NCBI GenBank assembly: GCA_035288045.1
Contig: DATEBA010000075.1
Location: 1-61,307, forward strand
Origin: DATEBA01 sp035288045
GTDB taxonomy: Bacteria > Actinomycetota > UBA4738 > HRBIN12
Direction of reading: 5' to 3'
Length of the DNA: 61,307 nucleotides
This document shows, piece after piece, positions 41,616 to 49,845 of this stretch. The translations under genes were made by a program, and so were the position numbers. Under the pieces are notes generated by a model that saw nothing but the letters and a program-made list of their open reading frames with translations, was not told the DNA's origin and did no database searches. Each line of letters starts with the position of its first letter. Within the stretch, counting starts at the first letter, position 1.

Positions 41616-42122
41616 TCAGTCTTCCGGGGCCACCACCGCGAGCAGGTCCAGCAGCTCCTGGGCGGCCTCGGCGTCTGGCAGCTTCACGCTGATCGGCTCC
41701 GCGGGCCCGCGCTCACCCAGCGCCGCCACCGCGTCCCGCCATACGGGGCCGAGGTCATCGCGGGAGCCCCTCATCTCGACCGCGACGGCACCCTGGACGC
41801 CCACCGACGCCAGCGCCTGCTCGGCCCGGATCTTCAGCTCACGCGGGTCGTCCATCGAGGCACCCACCATCAGGACCGCGAAGTCACGCTCACCCACGTG
41901 TGCGGCGACGTCGTTGCGACCGGTTATCCCATCGAGGGCGTCTCCGACAAGGCGAAGTGCGTCGTTGGCCCCGTCCTCGACGTGGATCGCGACGACTGCG
42001 GCCTCCGCAGCGGTTCCCGAGACCGTCTCGAGAGCCCACTCCCACCCCCTGAAACTGGCCAGCAAGGTCAGCTCGTCGATCAGCGAGCCGGGTCCCGTCA
42101 TCGTCGCCGCTCGATCCCCCAT
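41616..42122 (-). CDS. Degenerate GGDEF-like domain protein
   Basis: 168-residue soluble protein. AAVVAIHVEDGANDALRLVGDALDGITGRNDVAAHVGERDFAVLMVGAS follows the pattern of a diguanylate cyclase domain, in which DxxAR-x-GGDEF-A-vL is expected; here the signature reads VGERDF, so cyclase activity is unlikely. No receiver, PAS or transmembrane region is attached. ATG 42122 follows GAGGAG by about 6 nt. It is convergent, 4 bp apart, with pknB. A c-di-GMP-independent or binding-only role is inference; the family call is moderate. Confidence 0.55.
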   Translation of the reverse strand: MGDRAATMTGPGSLIDELTLLASFRGWEWALETVSGTAAEAAVVAIHVEDGANDALRLVGDALDGITGRNDVAAHVGERDFAVLMVGASMDDPRELKIRAEQALASVGVQGAVAVEMRGSRDDLGPVWRDAVAALGERGPAEPISVKLPDAEAAQELLDLLAVVAPED

Positions 42123-42241
42123 AGCCCTCTCCTCGGTCCGGCCCGTAGGGGCCATGTCGCGTCACCCGCGTGTGAGAAGTATCGGCACATCGGGGGAGGA
42201 ACCTGTAGTCGCCCCATCGGGCTCCCCCGCCGGGGGGACGG

Positions 42242-42865
42242 CTAGGGCTCGAGCTCGGCCCTCGGCCCCTCTTGGTACGAGTAGCGCTCCTCGCCCCAGG
42301 GATCGGCGTGGATGTGGTAGCCGCGGACCTCCCAGAACCCCCGCGTGTTGTGCTTGGCGAACTGGAGGCCGCGGAGCCACTTGGCGCTCTTCCACGCGTA
42401 GCGCTTGGGCACCACTAGCCTGAGCGGGAAGCCGTGCTCGGGCGTGAGCGGCTCGCCGTGGTTCGCCCAGGCGAGCAGCACGTCGTCGTCGTCCATGGCC
42501 TGCAGCGAGAGGTTCGACGTGTAGCCGTGCTCGCAGTGCGCGATGACCCACTTGGCGTCGGCCGTCGGCCTAACCAGCTCCTTGATCGTCCGGAACGAGA
42601 CGCCCTCCCACTCGTTGTCGAGGGTCGTCCAGCCCGTCACGCAGTGCATGTCGGCGCCGACCTTCACGTTCGGCAACGTCTTCAGCTCGTCGTAGGACAG
42701 CGTGATCGGGTTCTCGACCTCGCCGAAGACACGCAGGTCCCAGGTCTCCGGGTTGATCTCCGGGATCGGCCCGTAGTGGAGCACCGGCCAGCTCGTCACG
42801 AGCCGCTGGCCGGGCGGTACCCGCTTGGCCACGTCCTCCGGCACGTCCTGCTTGAAAAGCGCCAT
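42242..42865 (-). CDS. Sulfite oxidase-like molybdopterin oxidoreductase
   Basis: 207-residue soluble molybdenum-cofactor enzyme of the sulfite-oxidase/YedY fold. The N-terminal VLHYGPIPEINPETWDLRVFGEVENPITLSYDEL, the Mo-ligand Cys in GADMHCVTGWTTLDNEWEGV and FPLRLVVPKRYAWKSAKWLRGLQF are typical. The short length means the dimerisation domain is absent, as in bacterial COG2041 proteins. No twin-arginine signal peptide. Strong SD GGGAGG before the ATG at 42865, 12 bp after the threonine aldolase stop, so these two are probably cotranscribed. Substrate unknown. Confidence 0.88.
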   Translation of the reverse strand: MALFKQDVPEDVAKRVPPGQRLVTSWPVLHYGPIPEINPETWDLRVFGEVENPITLSYDELKTLPNVKVGADMHCVTGWTTLDNEWEGVSFRTIKELVRPTADAKWVIAHCEHGYTSNLSLQAMDDDDVLLAWANHGEPLTPEHGFPLRLVVPKRYAWKSAKWLRGLQFAKHNTRGFWEVRGYHIHADPWGEERYSYQEGPRAELEP

Positions 42866-42877
42866 CAGTCCTCCCAG

Positions 42878-43921
42878 CTACGCCGCGATCTGCCTCCAGG
42901 CCGCGAGCGCCGCATCGATGCCCTCGTCGTCCACGTTCACGTGGGTGACCATCCGGACCTTTCCCGCGGTCGGGGTCGCGCCCACGCCGAGATCGGCCAG
43001 GCGCCGAAGCGCCTCCGCCACCGGGAGGCCCACAGCTTCCGTGTCGACGTAGACCATGTTCGTTTCACACGAGGCCGGGTCGATCGCCCCTGGAAGGATC
43101 TGCGCGACCCCGTCGGCGAGCCGTCTTGCCCGCGCGTGATCCTGGTGCAGGCGTCTCGGCCCCTCCTCGAGCGCGATCAGGCCGGCCGCGGCCAGGACGC
43201 CGGCCTGGCGCCACGCGCCTCCGAACAGGATCTTCATCCGCCGCGCCTCGCGCATCAGGTCGGCCGGGCCGCACAGTAGCGAGCCGACGGGCGCCCCCAG
43301 CCCCTTGGAGACGCAGAACATGAGCGCGTCCACCTCGGCCACGTACTCGGCGACGTCGGTCCCGCTCGCCACGGCCGCGTTGAAGATCCGTGCCCCGTCC
43401 ATGTAGACGGGAACGCCTCTGTCCTGGGCCACCTTCCGGATCGCCCACACGTCCTCGATCGGAAGCACCGAGCCTCCGCCACTTCCATGCGTGTTCTCGA
43501 TGGCGAGCAGGTCGATCTCCTCGACGTCGTAGAACTCGTCGGGCTCGAGCGCCTGCGCGACCTGGTCGGGCGTCACGCGGCATCCCCGGCCACCGGGGAT
43601 CGTCCGGTAGGCGATCCCAGACAGAACCGCCGAGGTCATGACCTCGGTGCTTGCGACGTGGGCCTGGGCCTCGGCGACCACGAGGTGCCCGGTGCCGCGG
43701 AAGAACAGCCGCAGCCCGATCTGGTTGGCCATCGTCCCCGTCGGAACGAAGAGGGCCGCCTCCTTGCCGGTCACTTCGGCCGCCCGCTCTTGGAGGCGGT
43801 TCACCGTGGGGTCGTCGCCGTACCAGTCGTCGCCCACCTCGGCCTCCGCCATCGCCTTACGCATGGCGTCGGAGGGGACGGTCACGGTGTCGGAGCGCAG
43901 GTCGACCCGGAAGCGCGCCAT
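42878..43921 (-). CDS. ltaE: Low-specificity L-threonine aldolase
   Basis: 347-residue PLP enzyme that cleaves threonine/allo-threonine to glycine and acetaldehyde. DLRSDTVTVPSDAMRKAMAEAEVGDDWYGDDPTVNRLQE opens the family fold, AENTHGSGGG-type IENTHGSGGGSVLPIED follows, and the PLP lysine is in MFCVSKGLGAPVGSLLCG. Candidate -10 TATACT places transcription at or within 1-2 nt of the ATG at 43921, so the mRNA may be leaderless. Glycine from this reaction could feed one-carbon metabolism with fhs. Confidence 0.93.
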   Translation of the reverse strand: MARFRVDLRSDTVTVPSDAMRKAMAEAEVGDDWYGDDPTVNRLQERAAEVTGKEAALFVPTGTMANQIGLRLFFRGTGHLVVAEAQAHVASTEVMTSAVLSGIAYRTIPGGRGCRVTPDQVAQALEPDEFYDVEEIDLLAIENTHGSGGGSVLPIEDVWAIRKVAQDRGVPVYMDGARIFNAAVASGTDVAEYVAEVDALMFCVSKGLGAPVGSLLCGPADLMREARRMKILFGGAWRQAGVLAAAGLIALEEGPRRLHQDHARARRLADGVAQILPGAIDPASCETNMVYVDTEAVGLPVAEALRRLADLGVGATPTAGKVRMVTHVNVDDEGIDAALAAWRQIAA

Positions 43922-43927
43922 CGCGCC

Positions 43928-43935
43928 AGTATATT
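43928..43935. promoter_or_regulatory. Overlapping divergent -10 boxes, ltaE / EamA transporter
   Basis: The 23-bp gap between start codons contains TATACT (minus, 43928-43933) and TATATT (plus, 43930-43935) sharing four base pairs. Both predict transcription starts at or a few nucleotides before the start codons, so both mRNAs should be leaderless and mutually exclusive. Confidence 0.55.
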
Positions 43936-43944
43936 GTCGCGACC

Positions 43945-44886
43945 GTGCGCAGCCGCCGCGTCGTCTACGCCCTCATGACGAGCGTGGTCTGCCTGTGGGG
44001 CGGTGCCTTCATCGCGATCCGGATCCTCGTGCAGCAGGCCTCGCCCTACACAGTGACGCTTCTGCGGTTCGTCTTGACGACGGCGGGGCTCCTGGTCGCG
44101 CTTGCCGTGGTTCGCCCAGAGAAGCGCCGGCTCGACCCTGAGGACCGAGGGAAGCTGGTCCTGCTCGCAGTGATGGGCGTGGCTGTGTATCACCTGGCCC
44201 TGAACTACGGGGAGCAGTTCGTTTCGGCAAGCGTGGCGGCCTTGATCGTCGCGTCGTTCCCGGTGATGGTGGCGATCAGCTCGCGCATCGTGCTGAAAGA
44301 GCAGATCGGGTCGACCAAGTGGGCCGGGATCGCGCTCGCGTTTCTCGGCGTCGTGATCCTGGTGCTGTGGGGAACCCCGGGAGCGGAGCTCTCGATCGCG
44401 GGAGGTCTCGGCGCCGCGGTGACCGCGTTGGCGCCGCTCGCGTGGACCGTCTACACGATCGCCGGCAAGCCGCTGGTTGCGAAGTACGGCGCGCTAAGGC
44501 TAACCACGTGGGCGATGGGCCTGGGGACGCTGCTGGTCGCTCCCTTCGCGATCGGGCCGACGCTCGAGGACCTCCCCAGGCTCTCGATCTCCGACTGGGG
44601 ATGGCTGGCGTTCCTGGCGTACCTGTGCTCGACGTACGCCTACACGATCTGGCTGTACGCGCTGGACGTGCTCGAGGCCTCGGAGCTGGCGGTGTGGATC
44701 TACCTCGTGCCGCTTCTGTCGCTCGCGTGGGCTGCGGTTGTTTTGGACGAGCGACCGACGCTATTCGCGCTCCTCGGAGGCGCGATGGTCCTCGGCGGAG
44801 TGATCCTCACCGAGCGAGTGGCCTCACGAGTCGAAGCCTCCGCCAGGGTCAAGCAACGGGCGCGGTTGGGTGATTCGACTCCTTGA
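43945..44886 (+). CDS. EamA-domain (DMT superfamily) transporter
   Basis: 313-residue inner-membrane transporter with ten helices in two EamA repeats. First repeat CLWGGAFIAIRILVQQASPYTVTLLRFVLTTAGL; ASVAALIVASFPVMVAISSRIVLKEQIG ends it; second repeat GAAVTALAPLAWTVYTIAGKPLV to ASELAVWIYLVPLLSLAWAAVVLDE. A basic tail (ASRVEASARVKQRARLG) follows. GTG 43945 lies 10 nt after TATATT, consistent with a leaderless message. Divergent from threonine aldolase, so an amino-acid export role is plausible but unproven. The 3' end overlaps the PH-domain gene by 38 bp. Confidence 0.88.
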   Translation: MRSRRVVYALMTSVVCLWGGAFIAIRILVQQASPYTVTLLRFVLTTAGLLVALAVVRPEKRRLDPEDRGKLVLLAVMGVAVYHLALNYGEQFVSASVAALIVASFPVMVAISSRIVLKEQIGSTKWAGIALAFLGVVILVLWGTPGAELSIAGGLGAAVTALAPLAWTVYTIAGKPLVAKYGALRLTTWAMGLGTLLVAPFAIGPTLEDLPRLSISDWGWLAFLAYLCSTYAYTIWLYALDVLEASELAVWIYLVPLLSLAWAAVVLDERPTLFALLGGAMVLGGVILTERVASRVEASARVKQRARLGDSTP

Positions 44887-45334
44887 GCCGTCGCGCCTCT
44901 TCGTTCATCTCGGCGAGCATCCGGTCGACTCCCCCGCGATCGAGAGACTTGAAACGGGACCAGGGCGCCATCCCTTGAATCCAGACGACTGAGCCGTCGA
45001 CAAGCTCGACGTGCCCAACCTTATCCATCAAGTCCCTCCGCCGAAGCACGAATCGGCTGAAGCGGTTCCATGGAATCCGAACCGTGCGAAACATGCGGAC
45101 GACTCTCACCCCCGAGGGACTGAGGTGCACACCGACTAGAGCCAAGCGCCACGCGAGCGCAGCCGGGCCTAGGAGAAGCGGCACAAGGAGAAGCTTCGCT
45201 GGAGACGGTGGTGCCGCGATGAGAACACCGAGAAAGATCCCTCCCCAAATCAAGGCAACGATCCAGAACAGAGGGGTGGGGTATCCGTGGCGGTAGACCG
45301 ATTCCCTGAATTCCGGATCCACGCGCGATTTCAT
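44849..45334 (-). CDS. Two-helix membrane protein with PH-like domain
   Basis: 161 residues. Two helices at about 22-42 and 47-67 (LFWIVALIWGGIFLGVLIAA, LLLVPLLLGPAALAWRLALV), then a soluble part LSPSGVRVVRMFRTVRIPWNRFSRFVLRRR typical of bacterial PH-like (bPH) domains (W-x-R/d-I-x). The ATG overlaps the PPi-PFK stop as ATGA, so it is translated as the second cistron of that transcript. The base composition looks a little less GC-rich than its neighbours. Function unknown. Confidence 0.65.
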   Translation of the reverse strand: MKSRVDPEFRESVYRHGYPTPLFWIVALIWGGIFLGVLIAAPPSPAKLLLVPLLLGPAALAWRLALVGVHLSPSGVRVVRMFRTVRIPWNRFSRFVLRRRDLMDKVGHVELVDGSVVWIQGMAPWSRFKSLDRGGVDRMLAEMNEEARRLKESNHPTAPVA

Positions 45335-46689
45335 GGAGGTACTTTCGGGTACCTGGATGCGGGCTGGCCCCCAGCAGGAGCCGCCAGACTAGCCTGGATC
45401 GCAGAACTCATCTCCGCAAGGTAGCCATACCGGGCGCGGAACTCGGCGGACTCCATCGCGGCAGCTGACGCGATCGGCCCCAGCTTCTCCGGGTCCTCGA
45501 GGTCGTCCCGCTCGAGCCGGATCATGTACTCGCGCGCCACGCGGTACGAGGTGCTGTTCAGATCCACCAGCCGCACGTGCGGACGGCCCGTCGCTGGATC
45601 CGTGAACGCGTCGAACGGAAGCGGCACCAGCGCCTGATCCTGGATCGTGATCATCGCGCCCGGTTCCTCACGGCCCTCGTCGATCAGCCGCCTGAGGTAG
45701 TCCACCGCCCCGAAGCCGAGATCGCGCGTGTATTCGATGTCGAACGGGATCGGCGGCGCGCACCGCAGCTCGTAGCCGATGTTCTTGGCCTCCACCGTCA
45801 CCCCCTGTCCGCGGGCCTTGAACCGCTCCTTCACCAGCTTCGTGAGCAGCCGGTGCAGGTGGAGCTCCGCCAGACGGATGTTCCCGTGCTCGTCGCGCTC
45901 GATGTCTGGGATCGCGCGCACGAGGTCCTCCTCGGGAAGCCGGAGCGCGACGCCCTCGGAGAAGATCGCCACACCGAACGCGCGCCCGTGAGCGATCCGC
46001 TTCAGCATCGACGTCTCCAGGATGTCAACCAAGGTGTCCAGCCGGACCTGCTGCCCTTGAGGGAACTCCTCGGCGATGACCGTTAGCGTTACCCCCGCCG
46101 CCTTGCCGATCCCGAGCGCAAGGTGACCGGCGCTCCGGCCCATCGCGACCACGACGAACCAGCGACGTGTGGTCAACGCATCCGTCATCAAGTTGTTGAT
46201 CAGGAACGTGCCTACATGGCGCGCCGTCTGGAACCCGAAGGTCGGCATGCCGCCGGGTAGCGGCAGGTCGTTGTCGATCGTCTTAGGCACATGCGCAACG
46301 CGGACCTTCCCTCCCGAAGCCTCGGCGATCTTGGACACCGAGTACGCCGTGTCGTCGCCTCCGATCGTGATGAGCGCATCGATCCCCAGCTCGTCAAGGG
46401 CCCGCAAGCAGTTGGTCATCCGCCAGTTGGGGTCCTCGGCGCCATCGTCCCGAAGCGTGGGGTTCGCGCGCGAGGTGAACAGCACCGAGCCGCCCTGCAG
46501 GTGTATGCGTGAGACCTCGGCTATGGACAGCGGGTCGATCTGCGGGGAGCCCTCGATCAGGTGCTGGAAACCGTCGACGATCCCGACGACCTCCCAGCCG
46601 GAGTTGATCGCCTCGATCGTGGCCGAGGAGATCACCGAGTTGATCCCGGGGGCCGGACCCCCTCCGCAGAGGATCCCCAGCTTGGGCAC
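45331..46689 (-). CDS. 6-phosphofructokinase, probably pyrophosphate-dependent
   Basis: 452-residue long-form PFK. LGILCGGGPAPGINSVISS is the phosphate-binding start. The two positions that decide the phosphoryl donor read TIGGDDTAYS and VPKTIDNDLP: Asp after GGD and Lys in PKTIDND are diagnostic of PPi-dependent PFK, whereas ATP enzymes have GGDGS and PGTIDND. MGRSAGHLALGIGKAAG and the F6P-binding AKNIGYELRCAPPIPFDI segments follow. GTG 46689 has GGAGG 4 nt upstream; nine codons earlier an ATG exists without SD. It is reversible, so could act in both glycolysis and gluconeogenesis. Confidence 0.88.
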   Translation of the reverse strand: MPKLGILCGGGPAPGINSVISSATIEAINSGWEVVGIVDGFQHLIEGSPQIDPLSIAEVSRIHLQGGSVLFTSRANPTLRDDGAEDPNWRMTNCLRALDELGIDALITIGGDDTAYSVSKIAEASGGKVRVAHVPKTIDNDLPLPGGMPTFGFQTARHVGTFLINNLMTDALTTRRWFVVVAMGRSAGHLALGIGKAAGVTLTVIAEEFPQGQQVRLDTLVDILETSMLKRIAHGRAFGVAIFSEGVALRLPEEDLVRAIPDIERDEHGNIRLAELHLHRLLTKLVKERFKARGQGVTVEAKNIGYELRCAPPIPFDIEYTRDLGFGAVDYLRRLIDEGREEPGAMITIQDQALVPLPFDAFTDPATGRPHVRLVDLNSTSYRVAREYMIRLERDDLEDPEKLGPIASAAAMESAEFRARYGYLAEMSSAIQASLAAPAGGQPASRYPKVPP

Positions 46690-46735
46690 GCTTCCTCCGA
46701 TCGGGCCGCCGAGCACCCAATGTATCCTTCCGGTG

Positions 46736-46864
46736 ATGCTCGCGGCGTGGGGTTTCCTCGAGTTCTTCTTCGCGGGACTGCTGGCCGTGCTGGTCGGGAT
46801 CGTCGGGCTCTTCGCCCTCTACGCGTTCGTGCAGCTCTTCCGCAACCCCGCCCGCCGCTCCTAG
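46736..46864 (+). CDS. Small hydrophobic ORF (42 residues)
   Basis: Starts MLAAWGFLEFFFAGLLAVLV and ends LYAFVQLFRNPARRS: one long transmembrane helix and a positive C-terminus, the shape of a bitopic microprotein. It is divergent from the PPi-PFK gene by 46 bp, and its TAG stop shares the palindrome CTAG with the convergent hydrolase gene, which supports the frame being used. No Shine-Dalgarno is evident. No family recognised. Confidence 0.45.
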   Translation: MLAAWGFLEFFFAGLLAVLVGIVGLFALYAFVQLFRNPARRS

Positions 46865-47514
46865 TGGAGCAGCTCCGCGACGACCGGCCGGTGGTCGGAG
46901 ACATCCCCGACGGCCGGGACCAGAACCCTTTCCACGCGGAACCCCTCGGACACGAAGAGGTAGTCGATCCGTGCGGTCGGGTCCTCCGCCGGGTAAGTCT
47001 CGCCCGCCGCGTCGCCACCGAGCAGCCAGGCGTCCCAGAACCTCTCGCCAAGGAAGCCCGCGGCCGATCCATCGGGCGGCTCGTTCAGGTCCCCGCCCAT
47101 CAGCACCGGGCCGCCGAGGCCGCGCGCGATGTCCGCAAGCTCTCGGACGTGGCGGACCCGCTCAGCCCCGCTGAGGCCCAGGTGCACCGAGATCGCCCAG
47201 AGCCGCCTCCCGGTGTGACCGAGCCGGGCGACGAGGGCCCCGCGATCGGATCCGGGGAACCGGTGGAGCCACTGCTCGATCACGCGCAAGGGCGGATGAA
47301 CGAGAACCGCGTTGCGAACCCTCCGCCTGAGGACCGAGCGCGGATCCGACGCCGCTTCCATCCCGAGCTCGCGGGCGAACCGAGGGAGCCTGCGGCGGCT
47401 CCCCGACTCGTTCACGAGGACGAGGTTCGGCTCGAAGTGTCCCGCGACCGCCGCCACGCGGGGGACGCCGGCCCGGAAGCCGTGAACGTTGTGGACGACG
47501 ACCCGAAGCCGCAC
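46861..47514 (-). CDS. Endonuclease/exonuclease/phosphatase-family protein
   Basis: 217-residue EEP-fold hydrolase. VVVHNVHGFRAG, LVLVNESGSRRRL (Glu for Mg), ALVARLGHTGRRLWAISVHLGL (His), LMGGDLNEPPDG (catalytic GDLN) and the terminal DVSDHRPVVAELL (SDH) are all in place, so it should be catalytically competent. No signal peptide. The GTG start at 47514 is 18 bp after the arcC stop, so it is likely cotranscribed with arcC. Substrate (DNA, phosphodiester or lipid phosphate) unknown. Confidence 0.85.
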   Translation of the reverse strand: MRLRVVVHNVHGFRAGVPRVAAVAGHFEPNLVLVNESGSRRRLPRFARELGMEAASDPRSVLRRRVRNAVLVHPPLRVIEQWLHRFPGSDRGALVARLGHTGRRLWAISVHLGLSGAERVRHVRELADIARGLGGPVLMGGDLNEPPDGSAAGFLGERFWDAWLLGGDAAGETYPAEDPTARIDYLFVSEGFRVERVLVPAVGDVSDHRPVVAELLH

Positions 47515-47531
47515 GCCGCGAGCGTACCGGG

Positions 47532-48473
47532 TCAGGCGATCGTGGTTCCGGCCAGCCCGCCGAGTGCCTCGAGGGCATCGGCCAAGTCGGCGATGACCGC
47601 GCGCCGGCGTCCGTCGGACTCCACAAACTGGCAGGCCGCCTCGATCTTCGGACCCATCGAGCCGGCTCCGAACTCCCCCGCCGCCAGCAGCTCGTGGACT
47701 TCCTGCGGCGTCAAGCGCTCGATGTCCTGCGCCCGCTCGGTACCGTACCCCCTCTGCACGTGCTTGACGTCGGTGAGGATGAGGAGCACCTCGGCGTCTG
47801 CCTCCCGAGCGAGGATCGATGCCGCCAGGTCCTTGTCGACGACGCCCTCCACGCCGACGAGCAGCGGCCCGTCCTCGTACACCGGCACGCCTCCCCCTCC
47901 CGAGGCGATCACGATCACCCCCGCGCCGACGAGGCGCTCGATCGCCGGCGTCTCGACTATCGAGTAGGGCGTGGGCGAGGGCACCACGCGCCGCCACCCC
48001 CCGTGTGGATCCGGCTTCATCACGTACCCGCGGTCGGCCGCCAGGCGTTCGGCCTCGTCCTGCTCGTAGTAGGGCCCGACGAACTTCGTGGGGTTGGCGA
48101 ACGCGGGGTCGTCCTTCGGCACGCGGGTGAGCGTGAGGATCGTGACGACCGGCCGCTCCATGTCTCGCTCGAAGAAGACGTCGCCGATCGTCACCTGGAG
48201 CATGTAGCCGATCTGACCCTGGCTCTCGGCGCCGCAGACGTCCAGCGGCATCGGGCTCACGTACGCGCTCGCGGCCTCGTTCTGAAGCAGGATCCGGCCC
48301 ACTTGCGGGCCGTTGCCGTGAGTGACGACGACCTCCCAGCCGGCCTGCGCGATGTCGGCGATCCGCTCGGCGGCGAACCTGGCCGAGGCGCGCATCTCCT
48401 CGATGGTGTCCTCGGCTCCCCTTCGAAGGAGGGCGTTTCCCCCGAGGGCGATGCAGACGCGGTTCCCCGGCAC
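47532..48473 (-). CDS. arcC: Carbamate kinase
   Basis: 313-residue amino-acid-kinase-fold enzyme: carbamoyl phosphate + ADP to ATP, CO2 and ammonia. CIALGGNALLRRG, VVVTHGNGPQVGRILLQNEA, PLDVCGAESQGQIGYMLQ, VIVIASGGGGVPV and VDKDLAASILARE are all ArcC signatures, with normal length. GTG start at 48473. It follows, by 13 bp, a cyclic 2,3-diphosphoglycerate synthetase-like gene; no arginine deiminase or ornithine transcarbamylase gene is nearby, so the carbamoyl phosphate source is elsewhere. Confidence 0.94.
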   Translation of the reverse strand: MPGNRVCIALGGNALLRRGAEDTIEEMRASARFAAERIADIAQAGWEVVVTHGNGPQVGRILLQNEAASAYVSPMPLDVCGAESQGQIGYMLQVTIGDVFFERDMERPVVTILTLTRVPKDDPAFANPTKFVGPYYEQDEAERLAADRGYVMKPDPHGGWRRVVPSPTPYSIVETPAIERLVGAGVIVIASGGGGVPVYEDGPLLVGVEGVVDKDLAASILAREADAEVLLILTDVKHVQRGYGTERAQDIERLTPQEVHELLAAGEFGAGSMGPKIEAACQFVESDGRRRAVIADLADALEALGGLAGTTIA

Positions 48474-48486
48474 CGCGGTCTCCTTC

Positions 48487-49797
48487 CTACAGGACGGGTT
48501 TCAGCACGTCGGCGAGCGACGGCGAATCCGGAAGGACCTGGAGATCGTAGCGCACGCGAAGGGCCGGCTTCTGGATGTCGATGATGTGACGGAGGTCGAT
48601 CGGCGAGGCCAGCAGGACGATGTCCGCCTCGGCGGCGCCGATCATCTTCTCCATCTCCTCCAGCTGCTGGTCCGAGTAGCCCATCGCCGGCAAGACCGGA
48701 CCGACGTCGTACTTGCGGTAGGTGTCCTCCAGCGTCCCGATCGCGTAGGGACGAGGGTCCACGATCTCCGCGGCGCCGCTTCGCCTGGCCGCTACGACGC
48801 CGGCGCCGAACTTCATGTCCCCGTGGGTGAGGGTCGGGCCGTCCTCGACGACGAGAACCCGCTTGCCGGCGATCTTCTCCGCGTTCTCCACGAAGACGGC
48901 GCTGTTCGCCTTGACGATCGTCGCAGCCGGATTCACGGCGCGGATCGTGTCCTCGAGCGCCGACACCTGGTCGAGGGACGCCGAATCCATCTTGTTGATC
49001 ACGACGACGTTGGCCATCCGTAGGTTCGCCTCGCCGGGGTGGTAGGTGGTCTCGTGGCCGGCGCGGAGCGGATCGGCGACGACGACGTGCACGGTCGGGC
49101 GGTAGAAGGGCAGGTCGTTGTTGCCACCGTCCCACAGAAGGACGTCGCACTCGTCCTGTGCCTGTTCGAGGATCTCCGCGTAGTCAACTCCGGCGTATAC
49201 GACGGTTCCGGCGTTGATGTGGGGCTCGTACTCCTCGCGCTCCTCGATCGTCACCTTGTGGCGATCGAGGTCCTCGAGCGCTGCGAACCGCTGTACGCGC
49301 TGGGCGTTCAGGTCGCCGTAGGGCATCGGGTGGCGGACGGCGACGACGCGCTTGCCGCCCTCGCGGAGGGTCTCCGCGACCGCGCGCGTCGTCTGGCTCT
49401 TGCCCGAGCCTGTCCGCACGGCGCAGACCGCGACCACCGGCACCTTCACGTCGAGCATGGTCGCCTCGGGGCCGAGGAGCAGGAAGTTCGCACCCGCAGC
49501 CATCGCCTCACTTGCCTTGTGCATCACGTACTCGTGCGAGACGTCGGAGTAGGAGAACACGACGTCGTCGACCTCCAGGTCGCGGATCAGATCCGCCAGC
49601 GCGTCCTCGTCGTGGATGTGGATCCCCTTCGGATACCGGGATCCGGCGAGTTCGGACGGGTAGGTCCGGTCCTCGATGAACGGGATCTGGGTGGCGGTGA
49701 AGGCCACCACCTCGGTCTCCGGATCGTCGCGGTAGACGACGTTGAAGTTGTGGAAGTCGCGCCCAGCAGCTCCCATTATCAGCACACGGCGCGGCAT
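48487..49797 (-). CDS. Cyclic 2,3-diphosphoglycerate synthetase-like GTPase (COG2403)
   Basis: 436-residue P-loop protein. VLIMGAAGRDFHNFNVVYRDDPETEVVAFTATQIP opens a Rossmann-like domain; PVVAVCAVRTGSGKSQTTRAVAETL is the Walker A; VVVINKMDSASL resembles the NKxD specificity motif of GTPases. This combination matches the family of archaeal cyclic 2,3-diphosphoglycerate synthetase, often annotated as putative GTPase in bacteria. ATG 49797 follows AAAGGA. It is paired with arcC, a recurrent neighbourhood; in bacteria the actual product is not established. Confidence 0.85.
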   Translation of the reverse strand: MPRRVLIMGAAGRDFHNFNVVYRDDPETEVVAFTATQIPFIEDRTYPSELAGSRYPKGIHIHDEDALADLIRDLEVDDVVFSYSDVSHEYVMHKASEAMAAGANFLLLGPEATMLDVKVPVVAVCAVRTGSGKSQTTRAVAETLREGGKRVVAVRHPMPYGDLNAQRVQRFAALEDLDRHKVTIEEREEYEPHINAGTVVYAGVDYAEILEQAQDECDVLLWDGGNNDLPFYRPTVHVVVADPLRAGHETTYHPGEANLRMANVVVINKMDSASLDQVSALEDTIRAVNPAATIVKANSAVFVENAEKIAGKRVLVVEDGPTLTHGDMKFGAGVVAARRSGAAEIVDPRPYAIGTLEDTYRKYDVGPVLPAMGYSDQQLEEMEKMIGAAEADIVLLASPIDLRHIIDIQKPALRVRYDLQVLPDSPSLADVLKPVL

Positions 49798-49827
49798 CCC
49801 GGGGTCCTTTCGGAAGGGATCTGATGC

Positions 49828-49845
49828 GCGGGGGGGGCGCCCCGC
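49828..49845 (-). terminator. Possible GC hairpin between propeller and cDPGS-like genes
   Basis: GCGGGG and CCCCGC can pair with a 6-nt loop, between the propeller gene stop (49903) and the next gene start (49797). No T-tract follows on the minus strand, so termination is uncertain. Confidence 0.25.

Noticed and set aside
42219..42241. CCCCC-GCC-GGGGG hairpin before the sulfite-oxidase-family stop as a terminator
   Set aside because: No T-tract on either strand, and such runs are expected by chance at this GC content.
45375..45410. Third copy of the TAGTCTG/CAGACTA palindrome
   Set aside because: Only the right-hand CAGACTAG string is present; there is no matching left arm.
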